This document shows, piece after piece, positions 1-8,670 of a DNA stretch of 64,000 nucleotides. Every line of letters starts with the position of its first letter. Within the stretch, counting starts at the first letter, position 1. This stretch comes from Micrococcus sp. EYE_212 (GTDB lineage: Bacteria; Actinomycetota; Actinomycetes; Actinomycetales; Micrococcaceae): contig NZ_JAHXOZ010000001.1 in NCBI RefSeq assembly GCF_023147585.1, positions 310,001 to 374,000 on the forward strand. The letters run 5' to 3'. Below the pieces are notes generated by a model. It was not told the DNA's origin. It saw nothing but the letters and a program-made list of their open reading frames with translations, and searched no databases. Both the position numbers and the translations under genes were made by a program.

Positions 1-249
1 GAGCAGGCCCGTGCCGTCCCGGCGTTCGTCGCGCGGGATGCGCACGTCACGGCCGAGCTTGCGGAAGAGCGCGCCCACGGGGGCCGCCACTCCCATCCAC
101 GCCGCGCGCAGGGCGCGGACAGGGGCGGGGGGCTGATCGGGGGCAGCGGCGGTCGCGCCCTTCCCGGCGGAGGCCCGGGCGGCGGCGGAGCCGGCGCGGG
201 TCTTCGACGAGGAGGACGACGACCGCGGGGGGGAAGTGCGGGTCGCCAT
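1..249 (-). CDS. ftsK: DNA translocase FtsK/SpoIIIE, N-terminal fragment
   Basis: This is an open frame that starts at an ATG at 249 and runs off the left edge, so only the first 83 residues are present. The visible part is a basic, Ser/Ala/Pro-rich leader followed by an Arg-rich stretch ending RRDGTGLL, which resembles the segment just before the first membrane helix of actinobacterial FtsK. A GGAGGGC ribosome-binding site lies just upstream. It follows RNase J by 49 bp on the same strand, the usual order in Micrococcales. FtsK pumps chromosome ends through the septum, but none of its motor domain is in the window, so the assignment rests on position and this short N-terminus. Confidence 0.7.
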   Translation of the reverse strand, partial: MATRTSPPRSSSSSSKTRAGSAAARASAGKGATAAAPDQPPAPVRALRAAWMGVAAPVGALFRKLGRDVRIPRDERRDGTGLL

Positions 250-298
250 GCCCTCCACGGTACCGCCCGGGGCGGACGCGACAGCGCCCGCAGGCGTG

Positions 299-1984
299 TC
301 AGGCCTCGAGGATCACCGGCACGATCATGGGGCGGCGGCGCAGGCGGCGGTTGACCCACGTGCCCATGGTGCGGCGCACGACCTGCTGCAGCTGCTGCGT
401 GGTGTGCTCCTTCTGGCCCTGCACGGCCTCCTCGATGGCGCGGGCGATCTTCGGCTTGATCTCCTCGAAGACCTTCTCGTCCTCGGCCACGCCGCGGGCG
501 TGCACGTCCGGGCCGGACACGATCGCGCCGCTCTGGCGGTTGACGACGGTGACGATGGAGATGAAGCCCTCCTCGCCCAGCACACGGCGGTCCTTGAGGT
601 CGAGGTCGGAGATCTCGCCCACGGAGGATCCGTCCACGTAGACGTAGCCGCAGTCGACCTCGCCGACGATCTGCACGCGGCCGTCGCTCATGTCCACCAC
701 GGTGCCGTTGGCGGCCAGGATGACGTTCTCCTTCGGCACGCCCGTCTTCTCGGCGATGCGGCCGTTGGCGATGAGGTGGCGCGTCTCGCCGTGCACGGGC
801 ATGACGTACTCGGGCTCCACGATGTTGTAGCAGTAGAGCAGCTCGCCCTCGGAGGCGTGGCCGGAGACGTGGACCTTGGCCATGCCCTTGTGGACCACCT
901 GCGCGCCGAGCTTCATGAGCCCGTTGATCACGCGGAACACGGAGTTCTCGTTGCCCGGGATGAGCGAGGAGGCGAGGACCACGAGGTCCCCCTCCTGCAG
1001 CTGCACCTGGTGGTCGCCGTTGGCCATGCGGGACAGGGCGGCCATGGGCTCGCCCTGGGAGCCGGTGACCATGAGGACGACCTCGTCGTCCCGGTACTTG
1101 TCGATCTTGCGGATGTCCACGAGGATCCCGTTGGGCACGTTGAGGTAGCCCAGCTTCTGCGCGATCGTCATGTTCCGGATCATCGAGCGACCGCCGAAGG
1201 CGACCTTGCGCTTGTGCTTCGCGGCGGCGTCGAGCACCTGCTGGACGCGGTGTACGTGCGAGGAGAACGAGGCGACGACGATGCGGCGCTCGGCCGTGGC
1301 GAAGTAGCGCTCCAGCGTGGGGCCGATCTCCTTCTCCGTGGTGGTGAACCCGGGGACCTCGGCGTTCGTGGAGTCGGTCATGAACAGATCCACGCCCTCC
1401 TCGCCGAGACGGGCGAAGGAGCGCAGGTCCGTGATGCGGCCGTCGAGCGGCAGCTGGTCCATCTTGAAGTCGCCGGTGTGCAGGATGCTGCCTGCGTCCG
1501 TGTGGATGGCGACGGCGAGGGCGTCCGGGATGGAGTGGTTCACGGCCACGAACTCGCACTCGAAGGGGCCGTACTCCTCGATGTCCCCCTCCGTCACCGG
1601 GACGAGGACCGGCTTGATGCGGTGCTCCTCGAGCTTGGCCTCGATGAGGGCCAGCGTCAGCCTGGAGCCGATCAGCGGGATGTCCTTGCGCAGGCGCAGG
1701 AGGTAGGGCACGGCGCCGATGTGGTCCTCATGACCGTGGGTCAGCACGATGCCGACGACGTCGTCGAGGCGGTTCCGGATGTAGTCGAAGTCGGGGAGGA
1801 TCAGGTCCACGCCCGGCTGGGTCTCCTCGGGGAAGAGCACGCCGCAGTCGACGATCAGGATCTTGCCGTCGATCTCGAAGGTGACCATGTTGCGGCCGAC
1901 CTCCTCGAGGCCGCCGAGCTGCACGATGCGGCAGGTGTCACGGGCGAGCTTGGGCGGGGTGGACAGGCGGTTGCCTGGAGTCAT
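299..1984 (-). CDS. rnj: Ribonuclease J
   Basis: 561 aa, the usual length for actinobacterial RNase J, a cytoplasmic 5'-3' exonuclease and endonuclease of mRNA and rRNA maturation. It belongs to the metallo-beta-lactamase/beta-CASP family: the zinc-binding HGHEDH motif is at residues 83-88, a further HTGDFKMD motif follows, and the beta-CASP region contains DSTNAE and SGHAS. The C-terminal domain is present and ends in a basic NRRLRRRP segment. The ATG lies 15 nt after the dapA stop, so the pair is probably co-transcribed, with ftsK downstream. No key residue is missing. Confidence 0.97.
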   Translation of the reverse strand: MTPGNRLSTPPKLARDTCRIVQLGGLEEVGRNMVTFEIDGKILIVDCGVLFPEETQPGVDLILPDFDYIRNRLDDVVGIVLTHGHEDHIGAVPYLLRLRKDIPLIGSRLTLALIEAKLEEHRIKPVLVPVTEGDIEEYGPFECEFVAVNHSIPDALAVAIHTDAGSILHTGDFKMDQLPLDGRITDLRSFARLGEEGVDLFMTDSTNAEVPGFTTTEKEIGPTLERYFATAERRIVVASFSSHVHRVQQVLDAAAKHKRKVAFGGRSMIRNMTIAQKLGYLNVPNGILVDIRKIDKYRDDEVVLMVTGSQGEPMAALSRMANGDHQVQLQEGDLVVLASSLIPGNENSVFRVINGLMKLGAQVVHKGMAKVHVSGHASEGELLYCYNIVEPEYVMPVHGETRHLIANGRIAEKTGVPKENVILAANGTVVDMSDGRVQIVGEVDCGYVYVDGSSVGEISDLDLKDRRVLGEEGFISIVTVVNRQSGAIVSGPDVHARGVAEDEKVFEEIKPKIARAIEEAVQGQKEHTTQQLQQVVRRTMGTWVNRRLRRRPMIVPVILEA

Positions 1985-1999
1985 GTGAGGGAGTCCTTG

Positions 2000-2917
2000 T
2001 CAGAAGGTGATGCCGGCCTCGGCGAGGTCGGCGCGGATGAGGGAGAGCTCGTCGGCGGTCGCCGGGACGAGGGGCAGCCGCACGGCTGCGGAGGGAATGT
2101 GGCCCTGGGCGGCGAGCACGGCCTTCGCGGCCACGGCCCCCTGGACGTGAGTCATGATGCCGCGCTGGACGGGGTCCAGGGCGAAGTGGTGCTCGCGGGC
2201 GGCGGTCAGGTCTCCGGCCGCCACCGCGTCCACGAGGGCGCGGTACAGGGCGGGGGCCACGTGCGCGGCCACGGAGACGACGCCGACGGCGCCGAGCGCC
2301 ATGAGCGGCAGGGTCGCGCCGTCGTCGCCGGAGTAGAGGTCCAGGTCCGAGTGCGCGAGGACCGTGGTGGTGGACTGCAGGTCGCCCTTGGCGTCCTTGA
2401 GCGCCCGGATGTTCGGGTGCGCCGCGAGCGCGATGAGCGTCTCGGGCTGGATCGGCATCACGGAGCGGCCCGGGATGTCGTAGAGCATGATCGGCAGGTC
2501 GACGCCGTCCGCGATGGTCTCGAAGTGTGCGCGGATGCCCGCCTGGTTGGGCTTGTTGTAGTACGGGGTGACCAGCAGCAGGCCGTCCACGCCGGTCTTC
2601 GCGGCGAGGCGGGACAGGTGCAGGCTGTGCGCGGTGTCGTTGGTGCCGGTGCCGGCGATGACCGCGGCGCGGTCCCCCACGGCCTCGACCACGGCCCGGA
2701 ACATGTCCAGGTTCTCCGCGTCGGTGAGCGTGGAGGTCTCCCCCGTCGTGCCGGTGACCACGAGGCCGTCGGCGCCCTGGTCGACGAGGTGGGCGGCGAG
2801 CGACTGCGCGGCCGCGAGGTCCACGGCACCGTCCTTGGTCATGGGCGTCACCATGGCCGGGACCACCGTGCCGAAGAGCTTCTCGGTGGGGGCGGTGGTG
2901 TGACGGGCGGCGTTCAT
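2000..2917 (-). CDS. dapA: 4-hydroxy-tetrahydrodipicolinate synthase
   Basis: 305 aa. It condenses pyruvate with aspartate semialdehyde at the entry to diaminopimelate/lysine synthesis. Visible DapA signatures are GTTGE (residues 56-60), YYNKP (119-123), the catalytic tyrosine region LYDIPGR (Tyr146) and the Schiff-base lysine in RALKDAKGD (Lys174). The open frame extends far upstream, but homology begins near this ATG. A TAGGCT -10 box lies only 7 nt before it, so the mRNA is probably leaderless. The intervening GGAGAG could instead act as a ribosome-binding site. It sits head-to-tail with RNase J and divergent from the DUF418 gene. Confidence 0.96.
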   Translation of the reverse strand: MNAARHTTAPTEKLFGTVVPAMVTPMTKDGAVDLAAAQSLAAHLVDQGADGLVVTGTTGETSTLTDAENLDMFRAVVEAVGDRAAVIAGTGTNDTAHSLHLSRLAAKTGVDGLLLVTPYYNKPNQAGIRAHFETIADGVDLPIMLYDIPGRSVMPIQPETLIALAAHPNIRALKDAKGDLQSTTTVLAHSDLDLYSGDDGATLPLMALGAVGVVSVAAHVAPALYRALVDAVAAGDLTAAREHHFALDPVQRGIMTHVQGAVAAKAVLAAQGHIPSAAVRLPLVPATADELSLIRADLAEAGITF

Positions 2918-2924
2918 GCTCTCC

Positions 2925-2930
2925 AGCCTA
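2925..2930 (-). promoter_or_regulatory. -10 box of dapA (leaderless type)
   Basis: TAGGCT on the minus strand, 7 nt before the dapA ATG. Transcription would start at or next to the A of the start codon. No clear -35 was seen. Confidence 0.5.
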
Positions 2931-2989
2931 CCTGCGAGAATGCCTGCGTCCGGGACCCGGGCGCCCACCCCGCCCTCCGAGGAGCCTTG

Positions 2990-4171
2990 ATGACGCACCC
3001 CGCCCCGCCCGCACGGCTGGCCGGAGTGGACGCCGCCCGTGGCGTCGCCCTGCTGGGGATGGTCGCCGTGCACGTCACCGCCCCCCTCGACGCCGACGGG
3101 GAGCCGAGCCTGGCCCACCTCCTCTTCGGGGGGCTGGCCTCGGTCCTCTTCGTCACACTCGCCGGGGTGGGCCTCGCCCTCATGACGGGCGGGGCGGCCG
3201 GAGCGGACCCGGCCCGTCTGCCCCTGCTGCGCCGCAGGATCGCCCGCCGCGCCGGCCTGCTCTTCGCGCTCGGGCTGGCGTGCGCGTGGCTGGGGACGCC
3301 CGTGGCCGTGATCCTGTGCCACGACGGACTCCTCTTCCTCCTCGCCCTGCCGTTCCTGGGGCTGCGGGCCCGCGCGCTCGCACTGCCGGCGGGGGTCGGG
3401 CTGCTCGGCGGCCCCGTGCTGGTCTTCGCGCTCAGCGCGGCGGGGCAGGCCCTGCTGGGGCACGAGGAGTTCCTCATGGACGCCCGCCTGTGGGTCACCC
3501 CCGCCCCGGAGCATCTCCTCACCCCGGGGCTGCTGCTCACCGACCTGCTGCTGACCGGCTACTACCCCGTCCTCTCGTGGATCGGCTTCCTGCTGCTCGG
3601 CCTGTGGCTGGGGCGCCTGGAGCTGGAGCGTCCGCGCGTGGCCGCGGCCCTGCTCGCCGGTGGCGCCGTGGCCGGGGCGGCCGCGAGCGCGGCCGGTTCG
3701 TGGCAGCACCACGACCCCGCACAGCTCCAGCGGATCGCCGCCGGCACGGGCGTGTCCCTCGCCGAGCTGCCGACGGCCCTGGCCACGGGGGACCACCGCC
3801 TCGCATGGCTCGTGCCCGATCCGCTGTGGCTCGCGGTGGTGGCCCCGCACGCGGGATCCGTGCTCGAGGCGGTGCGCGCGGCGGGCTGGGCGGCGGCGGT
3901 CCTGGGGCTGTGCCTGCTGGCCGCGCGGGCGAGCGGCCTCCGCCCCGCGCTCGCCCCGCTCGCCGGGGCCGGGCGGGTGACGCTCAGCCTCTACGTGGGG
4001 CACCTCGTGCTCATCGCCGCGCTGGGCACGGCGGGGCTGCCGTCCGAGGGCGGGGCCGTCGTCGCCGCGTTCTGGGCCCTGTGCCTGGGCGCGGGCTTCG
4101 CGGCGCTGCGCACGGGTCGGCGGGGCCCGCTCGAGGCGGGCGTCGCGGAGCTCTCCCGCGCGGGCGAGTGA
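2990..4171 (+). CDS. DUF418/acyltransferase-3-like membrane protein
   Basis: 393 aa polytopic membrane protein with about ten hydrophobic segments. The N-terminus reads AGVDAARGVALLGM, the typical opening of DUF418 and heparan-alpha-glucosaminide acetyltransferase-like proteins, in which a conserved Asp/Arg pair precedes the first helix. The substrate is unknown. An acyl transfer to an envelope sugar or lipid is the family-level guess. The ATG at 2990 is preceded by GAGGAG. The frame is open much further upstream, but that part is antisense to dapA and RNase J and is not coding. It is divergent from dapA and converges on the TPR gene with a gap of only 19 bp. Confidence 0.82.
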   Translation: MTHPAPPARLAGVDAARGVALLGMVAVHVTAPLDADGEPSLAHLLFGGLASVLFVTLAGVGLALMTGGAAGADPARLPLLRRRIARRAGLLFALGLACAWLGTPVAVILCHDGLLFLLALPFLGLRARALALPAGVGLLGGPVLVFALSAAGQALLGHEEFLMDARLWVTPAPEHLLTPGLLLTDLLLTGYYPVLSWIGFLLLGLWLGRLELERPRVAAALLAGGAVAGAAASAAGSWQHHDPAQLQRIAAGTGVSLAELPTALATGDHRLAWLVPDPLWLAVVAPHAGSVLEAVRAAGWAAAVLGLCLLAARASGLRPALAPLAGAGRVTLSLYVGHLVLIAALGTAGLPSEGGAVVAAFWALCLGAGFAALRTGRRGPLEAGVAELSRAGE

Positions 4172-4190
4172 GGCCCGCGGCGGCGGGGGC

Positions 4191-4655
4191 TCAGCCCTCG
4201 GCGTGCAGGCGGACGGCGTCGCGCGCCGCGGCACGGGCCCGGCGGCGGTCCCCCGCGGCGTCGTAGGCGAGGGACAGCCGGTAGCGGGCACGCCAGTCCC
4301 GCGGCGCAGCCTCGACCTCGGCCCGGCAGGTCTCGAACTGGGCGTCGGCCGCGGCGCGGTCGATCCGGCCTCCGGGCGAGCGCGGCAGGTCGTCGGCGGG
4401 CAGCTCGCCGTCGGCCGCCAGGATGCCGGCGAGCCGCTCCGTCTGGAGACCGAAGCGCAGCTCGCGTGCCAGCAGGAGCAGGCCCAGGACGACCACGACG
4501 ATCACGGCGACGCCGATGGCCTTCGCCACGAACTGGGGCGCAGACATGAAGGCGACGGCGAAGTACACCGCGATCGCGGAGAAGAAGAGCAGGAGCGCGC
4601 TCGTGAAGCCCACCCACACCTTGGACGCGAGGGTCGAGCGGGTGGTCTCAGCCAA
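4191..4655 (-). CDS. Small membrane-anchored TPR-like protein
   Basis: About 154 aa from a TTG that overlaps the last 8 nt of dapB (dapB ends CTT GGC TGA, this gene begins TTG GCT GAG). Two hydrophobic helices (roughly residues 14-34 and 42-65) are followed by a soluble alanine-rich tail containing one tetratricopeptide-like unit (WRARYRLSLAYDAAGD). No function is recognised. The overlap with dapB implies translational coupling. A GTG at 4619 is a possible later start, but it would sit just before the first hydrophobic helix. Confidence 0.7.
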   Translation of the reverse strand: MAETTRSTLASKVWVGFTSALLLFFSAIAVYFAVAFMSAPQFVAKAIGVAVIVVVVLGLLLLARELRFGLQTERLAGILAADGELPADDLPRSPGGRIDRAAADAQFETCRAEVEAAPRDWRARYRLSLAYDAAGDRRRARAAARDAVRLHAEG

Positions 4656-5427
4656 GGTCGAGGTATCCGTCCAGTCCGTAGGTGAGACCGGGGCGGGAGG
4701 CCACGGTCCGGAGGCCCAGCACGACGCCCGGCATGTAGGCGCCGCGGTCGAAGGCATCGTGGCGCACCACGAGCTGCTCCCCCGGCCCGCCCAGGAGGAC
4801 CTCCTGATGGGCCTCGAGGCCGCGCAGGCGCACGGCGTGCACGTGCACCCCGTTCACGACGGCGCCCCGTGCTCCGTCGGGGTCACGCTCCGTCGCGTCG
4901 GGTGAGGGGCCGACGCCCGCCGCGGCCCGTGCGTCGCCGATCAGCTCGGCGGTGCGCACCGCCGTGCCGGAGGGGGCGTCCAGCTTGGCGGGGTGGTGCA
5001 GCTCGATGAGCTCGACCGACTCGAACCACCGCGCCGCCTTGGCGGCGAACGCGGAGGCGAGCACCGACCCCACGGAGAAGTTGGGGGCGATCAGCACGCC
5101 GACCCCGGGGTGCTCGGCCAGCCGGGCCTCGAGAGCCACGCGGCGCTCGGGGCCCCACCCCGAGGTCCCGACGACGGCGTGGAGCCCGTTCTCCACCGCG
5201 AAGGCGACGTTGTCCGGCGAGGCGTCCGGGACGGTGAGGTCCAGGACGTGGGTGGCGCCGGCGTCGACGACGGCCGTCAGCGGGTCCCGCGAGCCGAGCT
5301 CGGCGGCGAGCTCGAGGCCCTCGGCGGCACGGACGGCCTCAACGGCCCGGCGGCCCATCTTGCCGTTCGCGCCCAGGACGGCGACGCGCGGGGCGGCCTC
5401 GGGGGCAGCGTGAGGGGTGTCAGTCAT
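4648..5427 (-). CDS. dapB: 4-hydroxy-tetrahydrodipicolinate reductase
   Basis: 259 aa. It reduces the DapA product with NAD(P)H. The Rossmann loop GANGKMG is at residues 19-25. The signature ELHHPAKLDAPSGTA starts at residue 142, with the catalytic His pair at 144-145, Lys148 and the GT pair at 154-155. The length and both motifs are typical of the actinobacterial form. A TAGGCT -10 box sits 7 nt upstream of the ATG, again the leaderless layout. It lies directly downstream of the M16 peptidase gene, as usual in Micrococcales, with a 24-bp gap. Confidence 0.96.
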   Translation of the reverse strand: MTDTPHAAPEAAPRVAVLGANGKMGRRAVEAVRAAEGLELAAELGSRDPLTAVVDAGATHVLDLTVPDASPDNVAFAVENGLHAVVGTSGWGPERRVALEARLAEHPGVGVLIAPNFSVGSVLASAFAAKAARWFESVELIELHHPAKLDAPSGTAVRTAELIGDARAAAGVGPSPDATERDPDGARGAVVNGVHVHAVRLRGLEAHQEVLLGGPGEQLVVRHDAFDRGAYMPGVVLGLRTVASRPGLTYGLDGYLDLG

Positions 5428-5434
5428 GGGATCC

Positions 5435-5440
5435 AGCCTA
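5435..5440 (-). promoter_or_regulatory. -10 box of dapB (leaderless type)
   Basis: TAGGCT in the context CACTAGGCT, 7 nt before the dapB ATG. It contains a CTAG tetranucleotide (5438-5441). Confidence 0.55.
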
Positions 5441-5451
5441 GTGGTCTCGCC

Positions 5452-6771
5452 TCAGGCGGGAGCGACGACGACGCGTCCCCGCTCCCCCGCCGCCAGACGC
5501 GCGGCGACGGCGCGGACCTGGCCGACGTCGACGGCGCGCACTCGCTCGAGCGAGGCGGCGAGGTCGACGAACTCGCCCGTGACCAGCTCGGCGCGGCCGA
5601 GGCGCGACATGCGGGCGCCGGTGGACTCCATGCCCAGCACGGTGCCGCCGCAGAGCTGACCGTGGGCGCGGTCGAGCTCCTCGGCCGTGATGTCCTCGGA
5701 GGCCATGCGGTCGAGCTCGGCCTCCATGAGGGCGGAGACCTCGTCCACCCGGTCCGGCTGGCAGCCCGCATAGAGGCCGTAGTAGCCGGCGTCGGAGTAG
5801 CCCGCCGAGAAGGAGTACGTGGAGTAGGCGAGGCCGCGCCGCTCACGGATCTCCTGGAACAGCCGCGAGGACATGCCGCCGCCGAGCACGGACTGCATGA
5901 CTCCGAGGGCGAAGCGGTCCGGGTCCGTGGTGGAGAGGGAGCGGCCGCCGACGATCACATTGGCCTGCTCCACGGCCTTCTCCACGGTGTGCGTGCCGGT
6001 CAGCACGCGGGAGGCCGCGGCGCCCGCGGTGTCGACGCCGCGCCGCGGCGCCGGGGACGCACCCGGAGCCAGGTCCCAGCCGGAGCGGCGCAGGGCGTCG
6101 AGGACGAGGCCGCAGACGACGTCGTGGTCCAGGTGGCCCGCGGCGGTGACCACCAGCTCGTCCGGCCGGTACCAGTGCCGGTAGTGGGCGAGGACACGCT
6201 CGCGGCTGACGGCGAGGATGGTCTCCGGGGTGCCGCCGATGGGGCGGCCGAGCGGATGCCCGTCCAGCATGACCTCGGCGAGCTTCTCGTGGGCGACGTC
6301 GACGGGGTCGTCGGCGTCCATCGCGAGCTCCTCCAGGATGACGCCGCGCTCGGTCTCGAGCTCGTCCGGGTCGAGGACGGACGAGGTGAGCATGTCCGTG
6401 AGGACCTCGACGGCCATGGGGAGGTCCTCGTCGAGCACGCGCGCGTGGTAGACCGTCGACTCCTTCGCGGTGCCCGCGTTGGACTCGCCGCCCACGCGGT
6501 CGAAGGCCGCGGCGATGTCCATCGCCGAACGGGTGGCGGTGCCCTTGAAGAGCAGGTGCTCCAGGAAGTGGGTGGAGCCGTAGCCGTCGGTGGACTCGTC
6601 CCGCGAGCCGACCGCGACCCAGTAGCCGATGGTGACGGAGCGCTGGTCCGGCATGGACTCGGTGAGGACGCGCACGCCGCCGGGGAGGACGGACCGCCGG
6701 ACGACGGACCCGTTGCCCTCGTCCGCGAGGACGCCGTTAAAGTCCAGGGGGATCTCACGCTGAATGCTCAT
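5452..6771 (-). CDS. M16 family zinc metallopeptidase (pitrilysin/MPP-like)
   Basis: 439 aa. The inverted zinc motif HFLEH lies at residues 68-72 and the downstream glutamate ligand is in ERGVILEE (about Glu148), so the active-site half is complete. The C-terminal M16 half contains the glycine-rich GGGMSSRLFQEIRE segment. The gene normally sits between pnp and dapB in actinobacteria. Here it is separated from pnp by a decayed DUF222/HNH gene and a small membrane-protein gene. The start is taken as the ATG at 6771 (MSIQREIP). An ATG three codons earlier (6780) is equally possible. The 5' end overlaps the end of the pseudogene frame by 17 bp, so the insertion reaches up to its start. Confidence 0.93.
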   Translation of the reverse strand: MSIQREIPLDFNGVLADEGNGSVVRRSVLPGGVRVLTESMPDQRSVTIGYWVAVGSRDESTDGYGSTHFLEHLLFKGTATRSAMDIAAAFDRVGGESNAGTAKESTVYHARVLDEDLPMAVEVLTDMLTSSVLDPDELETERGVILEELAMDADDPVDVAHEKLAEVMLDGHPLGRPIGGTPETILAVSRERVLAHYRHWYRPDELVVTAAGHLDHDVVCGLVLDALRRSGWDLAPGASPAPRRGVDTAGAAASRVLTGTHTVEKAVEQANVIVGGRSLSTTDPDRFALGVMQSVLGGGMSSRLFQEIRERRGLAYSTYSFSAGYSDAGYYGLYAGCQPDRVDEVSALMEAELDRMASEDITAEELDRAHGQLCGGTVLGMESTGARMSRLGRAELVTGEFVDLAASLERVRAVDVGQVRAVAARLAAGERGRVVVAPA

Positions 6772-6989
6772 GCTGGCCATTCTGTCCGATCGGCGGGGGC
6801 GGGGCGTCGCAGAACGGGGTGCGGCACCGGTCGTCGCGCAGGGTGACCCTGCGTCGCAGCACGGGAGGGAAGATCCGGGCCCGCGACTCCATGGCGAGCA
6901 GCTGACCGGACTCCGGTGCCGTGGAGAGGCGGCGCAGAAGGAGACAAGCGTCCTCCGACGTCGCGCCGTCCTCCCCCGCCCCGCGCGAG

Positions 6990-7010
6990 GCGAGGCGAGG
7001 CGAGGCCGAG
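6990..7010. repeat. (GGCGA)n microsatellite in the decayed HNH gene
   Basis: Four tandem copies of a GGCGA-type pentamer (gagg cgagg cgagg cgagg). They lie in the segment where the reading frame of the DUF222 relic changes, so slippage here could have produced the shift. Confidence 0.7.
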
Positions 7011-7065
7011 CATAGCCCGGGCGACGCCGCCCGGGACGGGGCCGTGACCGGGGAGCCACGCCGGG

Positions 7066-7093
7066 TCACCGGCACCGGCACTGGCACTGGCAC
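7066..7093. repeat. Hexameric GGCACC/GGCACT repeat
   Basis: Short tandem hexamers that encode a Val-Pro run in the relic's present frame and Gly/Ala/Ser in the ancestral-looking frame. This marks the upstream frame change of the decayed HNH gene. Confidence 0.6.
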
Positions 7094-8095
7094 CGCAGGC
7101 GTGGCCGAGGAGCGACCGGTGGAGTGCGCGTGGGGATGGTCGCCCGTGCCCACGATGGTGGCCGCGTCCCGGGTGAGGCCGGCGAACGCCGCGACGGCCT
7201 GCTCGAGGGGCAGCAGCGCACTCAGGTGGGCCATGCCCGCGCCCGCGGCAGCCGGCGCCGGGCGCACGCTCACCCGCCGCTGCGCAGGGGACCGCTCCCG
7301 ACGCTCCACCGCGCCGGCCTGATCCAGCCGCAGTGCGTGAGCACGGGCCTCGCCTCCGAGGCGACGGATCCCCGTCTCACCGAGCCTGTCCGCCATGAGC
7401 TCGTCCACCCGGCGGCGCTGCGCCGGCTCGAGCCAGATGCTCTCCCGCGCCTTGACCGTCGCGTGCTCCTCCGAGATCAGGCCGCGGGTGAGGGCCGTCA
7501 GCGTGTGCGGCATCTCGTGGACGAGAGCACGGTCCATGCCCACGTGCCGACCGCCGCGGTGGGGAGACTCCCGCCGGGCGAGCGCGACCTCCGAGCCCAG
7601 CCCACGGCAGCGGTCCCGCCGGGCGATGCCCCGCTCCCCCTCGGCTGCGGAGCGCAGCGAGTGGAGACGGGCCGTTTGCGTCGCCTGGGCAGCGGAGGCG
7701 GAGGCCTTGAGCTCCTCGAGCGCGCGAACGGCCTCGAGGCAGGCGGACTCGTCCTCAGGAAGGTCGGCGGCGGCCAGCTCCCGGACGACGTCGACGACGT
7801 GGTTGGCGCCCAGGGGCCGGCGGCCCAGATCCGCTGTGCGAGTGAGGCCCGGGGAGGATGGCCGATCCGGGCACAGCGGCTGATCCAGATGAGGGACGCG
7901 CGCCGGATCTTCACAGGGCTCGCCCAGGGCGGGGGCCTCCGCCCCGCTCCGCGCCCGCGCCCCGCGCGTCACCGTCCGCTCATCCATGACCCCCACGCCA
8001 CGAAGGGTCCCGGACGGGTTGAGCGAGCCGCCCAGAATTGTGGAGGAGCGGTCGGGACGGTGCCCGCCCCCCTGCGCATGCCGCCTCACGCGGCC

Positions 8096-8101
8096 TAGTC
8101 T
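8096..8101 (+). promoter_or_regulatory. -10 box of the 8108 membrane-protein gene (leaderless type)
   Basis: TAGTCT, 6 nt before the ATG at 8108. It includes CTAG at 8095-8098. Confidence 0.5.
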
Positions 8102-8107
8102 GACGTC

Positions 8108-8551
8108 ATGAGCGCGTCCGTCCCCTCCCGATCGAGCCGGTCCAGCCGCTCCCCCGGCCCCGCCCGCACCGTGCTGCTCGTCGCGGTCGGCGCCCTGCTG
8201 ATCTACGTCACGCAGGCCCTGGTGCCCACTCTCCTCGACGGCAGCGGGTTCACCTGGAGCGCTCTCCTCCCCGGCCTGGATCCGATCGTGGTGCTCGGTC
8301 CGCTCGCATGGGCGGCCGTCACGGGGCTCCTGCTCCTCACGTGCCGCACCGGCCCGGCCCGGCTCGTCCTCGGCGGCCTCGCGGCCTATGTCGCGGGATT
8401 CGCCGCCGGCGCGATGATCCTCGACTCCGGGACGCACGCCGGAGGCTGGGACCTCGGGTGGGAGATCGTGTTCTTCGTGATGATGAGGCTGGGCGCATGG
8501 GTGCCCGCGCTGCTGGTCAGCATCGCCGTCGCGGCATTGTCCCGGCGCTGA
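8108..8551 (+). CDS. Hypothetical four-helix membrane protein
   Basis: 147 aa with a Ser/Arg-rich cytoplasmic N-terminus of about 20 residues and four hydrophobic segments (about 22-40, 56-78, 85-105 and 118-143). No family is recognised. It stands alone between the HNH relic (divergent) and pnp (convergent), with its own leaderless-type -10 box and a shared bidirectional terminator downstream. Codon use and length make a real gene likely, but nothing in the sequence indicates a function. Confidence 0.7.
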   Translation: MSASVPSRSSRSSRSPGPARTVLLVAVGALLIYVTQALVPTLLDGSGFTWSALLPGLDPIVVLGPLAWAAVTGLLLLTCRTGPARLVLGGLAAYVAGFAAGAMILDSGTHAGGWDLGWEIVFFVMMRLGAWVPALLVSIAVAALSRR

Positions 8552-8584
8552 CCCGGCCCTGCCCCGGCCTTGCCCCCCCGTACG

Positions 8585-8627
8585 ACGACGACGCCGCACC
8601 CTCCAGCGGAGGGCGCGGCGTCGTCGT
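8585..8627. terminator. Bidirectional intrinsic terminator between pnp and the 8108 gene
   Basis: A 13-bp outer stem (8585-8597 with 8615-8627) encloses a 6-bp inner stem (8599-8604 with 8608-8613) and a 3-nt loop. The single A-C mismatch between them becomes a U-G pair in the minus-strand RNA, favouring use by pnp. No U-tract. Confidence 0.75.
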
Positions 8628-8670
8628 GCGTCAGGCGGAGGCGATGGGCCTCAGCCCCGGATCACCGGGA

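Larger units (their letters stand above)
6755..7987 (-). pseudogene. Decayed DUF222/13E12-type HNH endonuclease gene
   Basis: An uninterrupted 410-codon frame, but the product is not intact. Residues about 100-260 match the DUF222 core (for example LARRESPHRGGRHVG, HALRLD, MAHLSALLPLEQAVA). The block that should follow (RGQVMADTLVERVTG in relatives, from memory) is absent. The next part, roughly 6965-7110, makes family-like sequence (GDPAWLPGHGPVPGG) only in another frame. The original frame resumes with the pre-HNH segment ending RDDRCRTPFCDAP and then stops, without the histidines and asparagine of the HNH site. So an internal deletion, two compensating shifts and a C-terminal loss are inferred. 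GC-rich short repeats lie at the lesion sites. Confidence 0.75.

Noticed and set aside
236-2989. N-terminal half of a 1311-codon plus-strand frame
   Set aside because: Antisense of RNase J and dapA, kept open by GC-rich codon bias. Only the part from the ATG at 2990 shows protein-family features.
4993-6846. 617-codon plus-strand frame opposite dapB and the M16 peptidase
   Set aside because: Antisense artefact of high GC. Both minus-strand genes have complete motifs.
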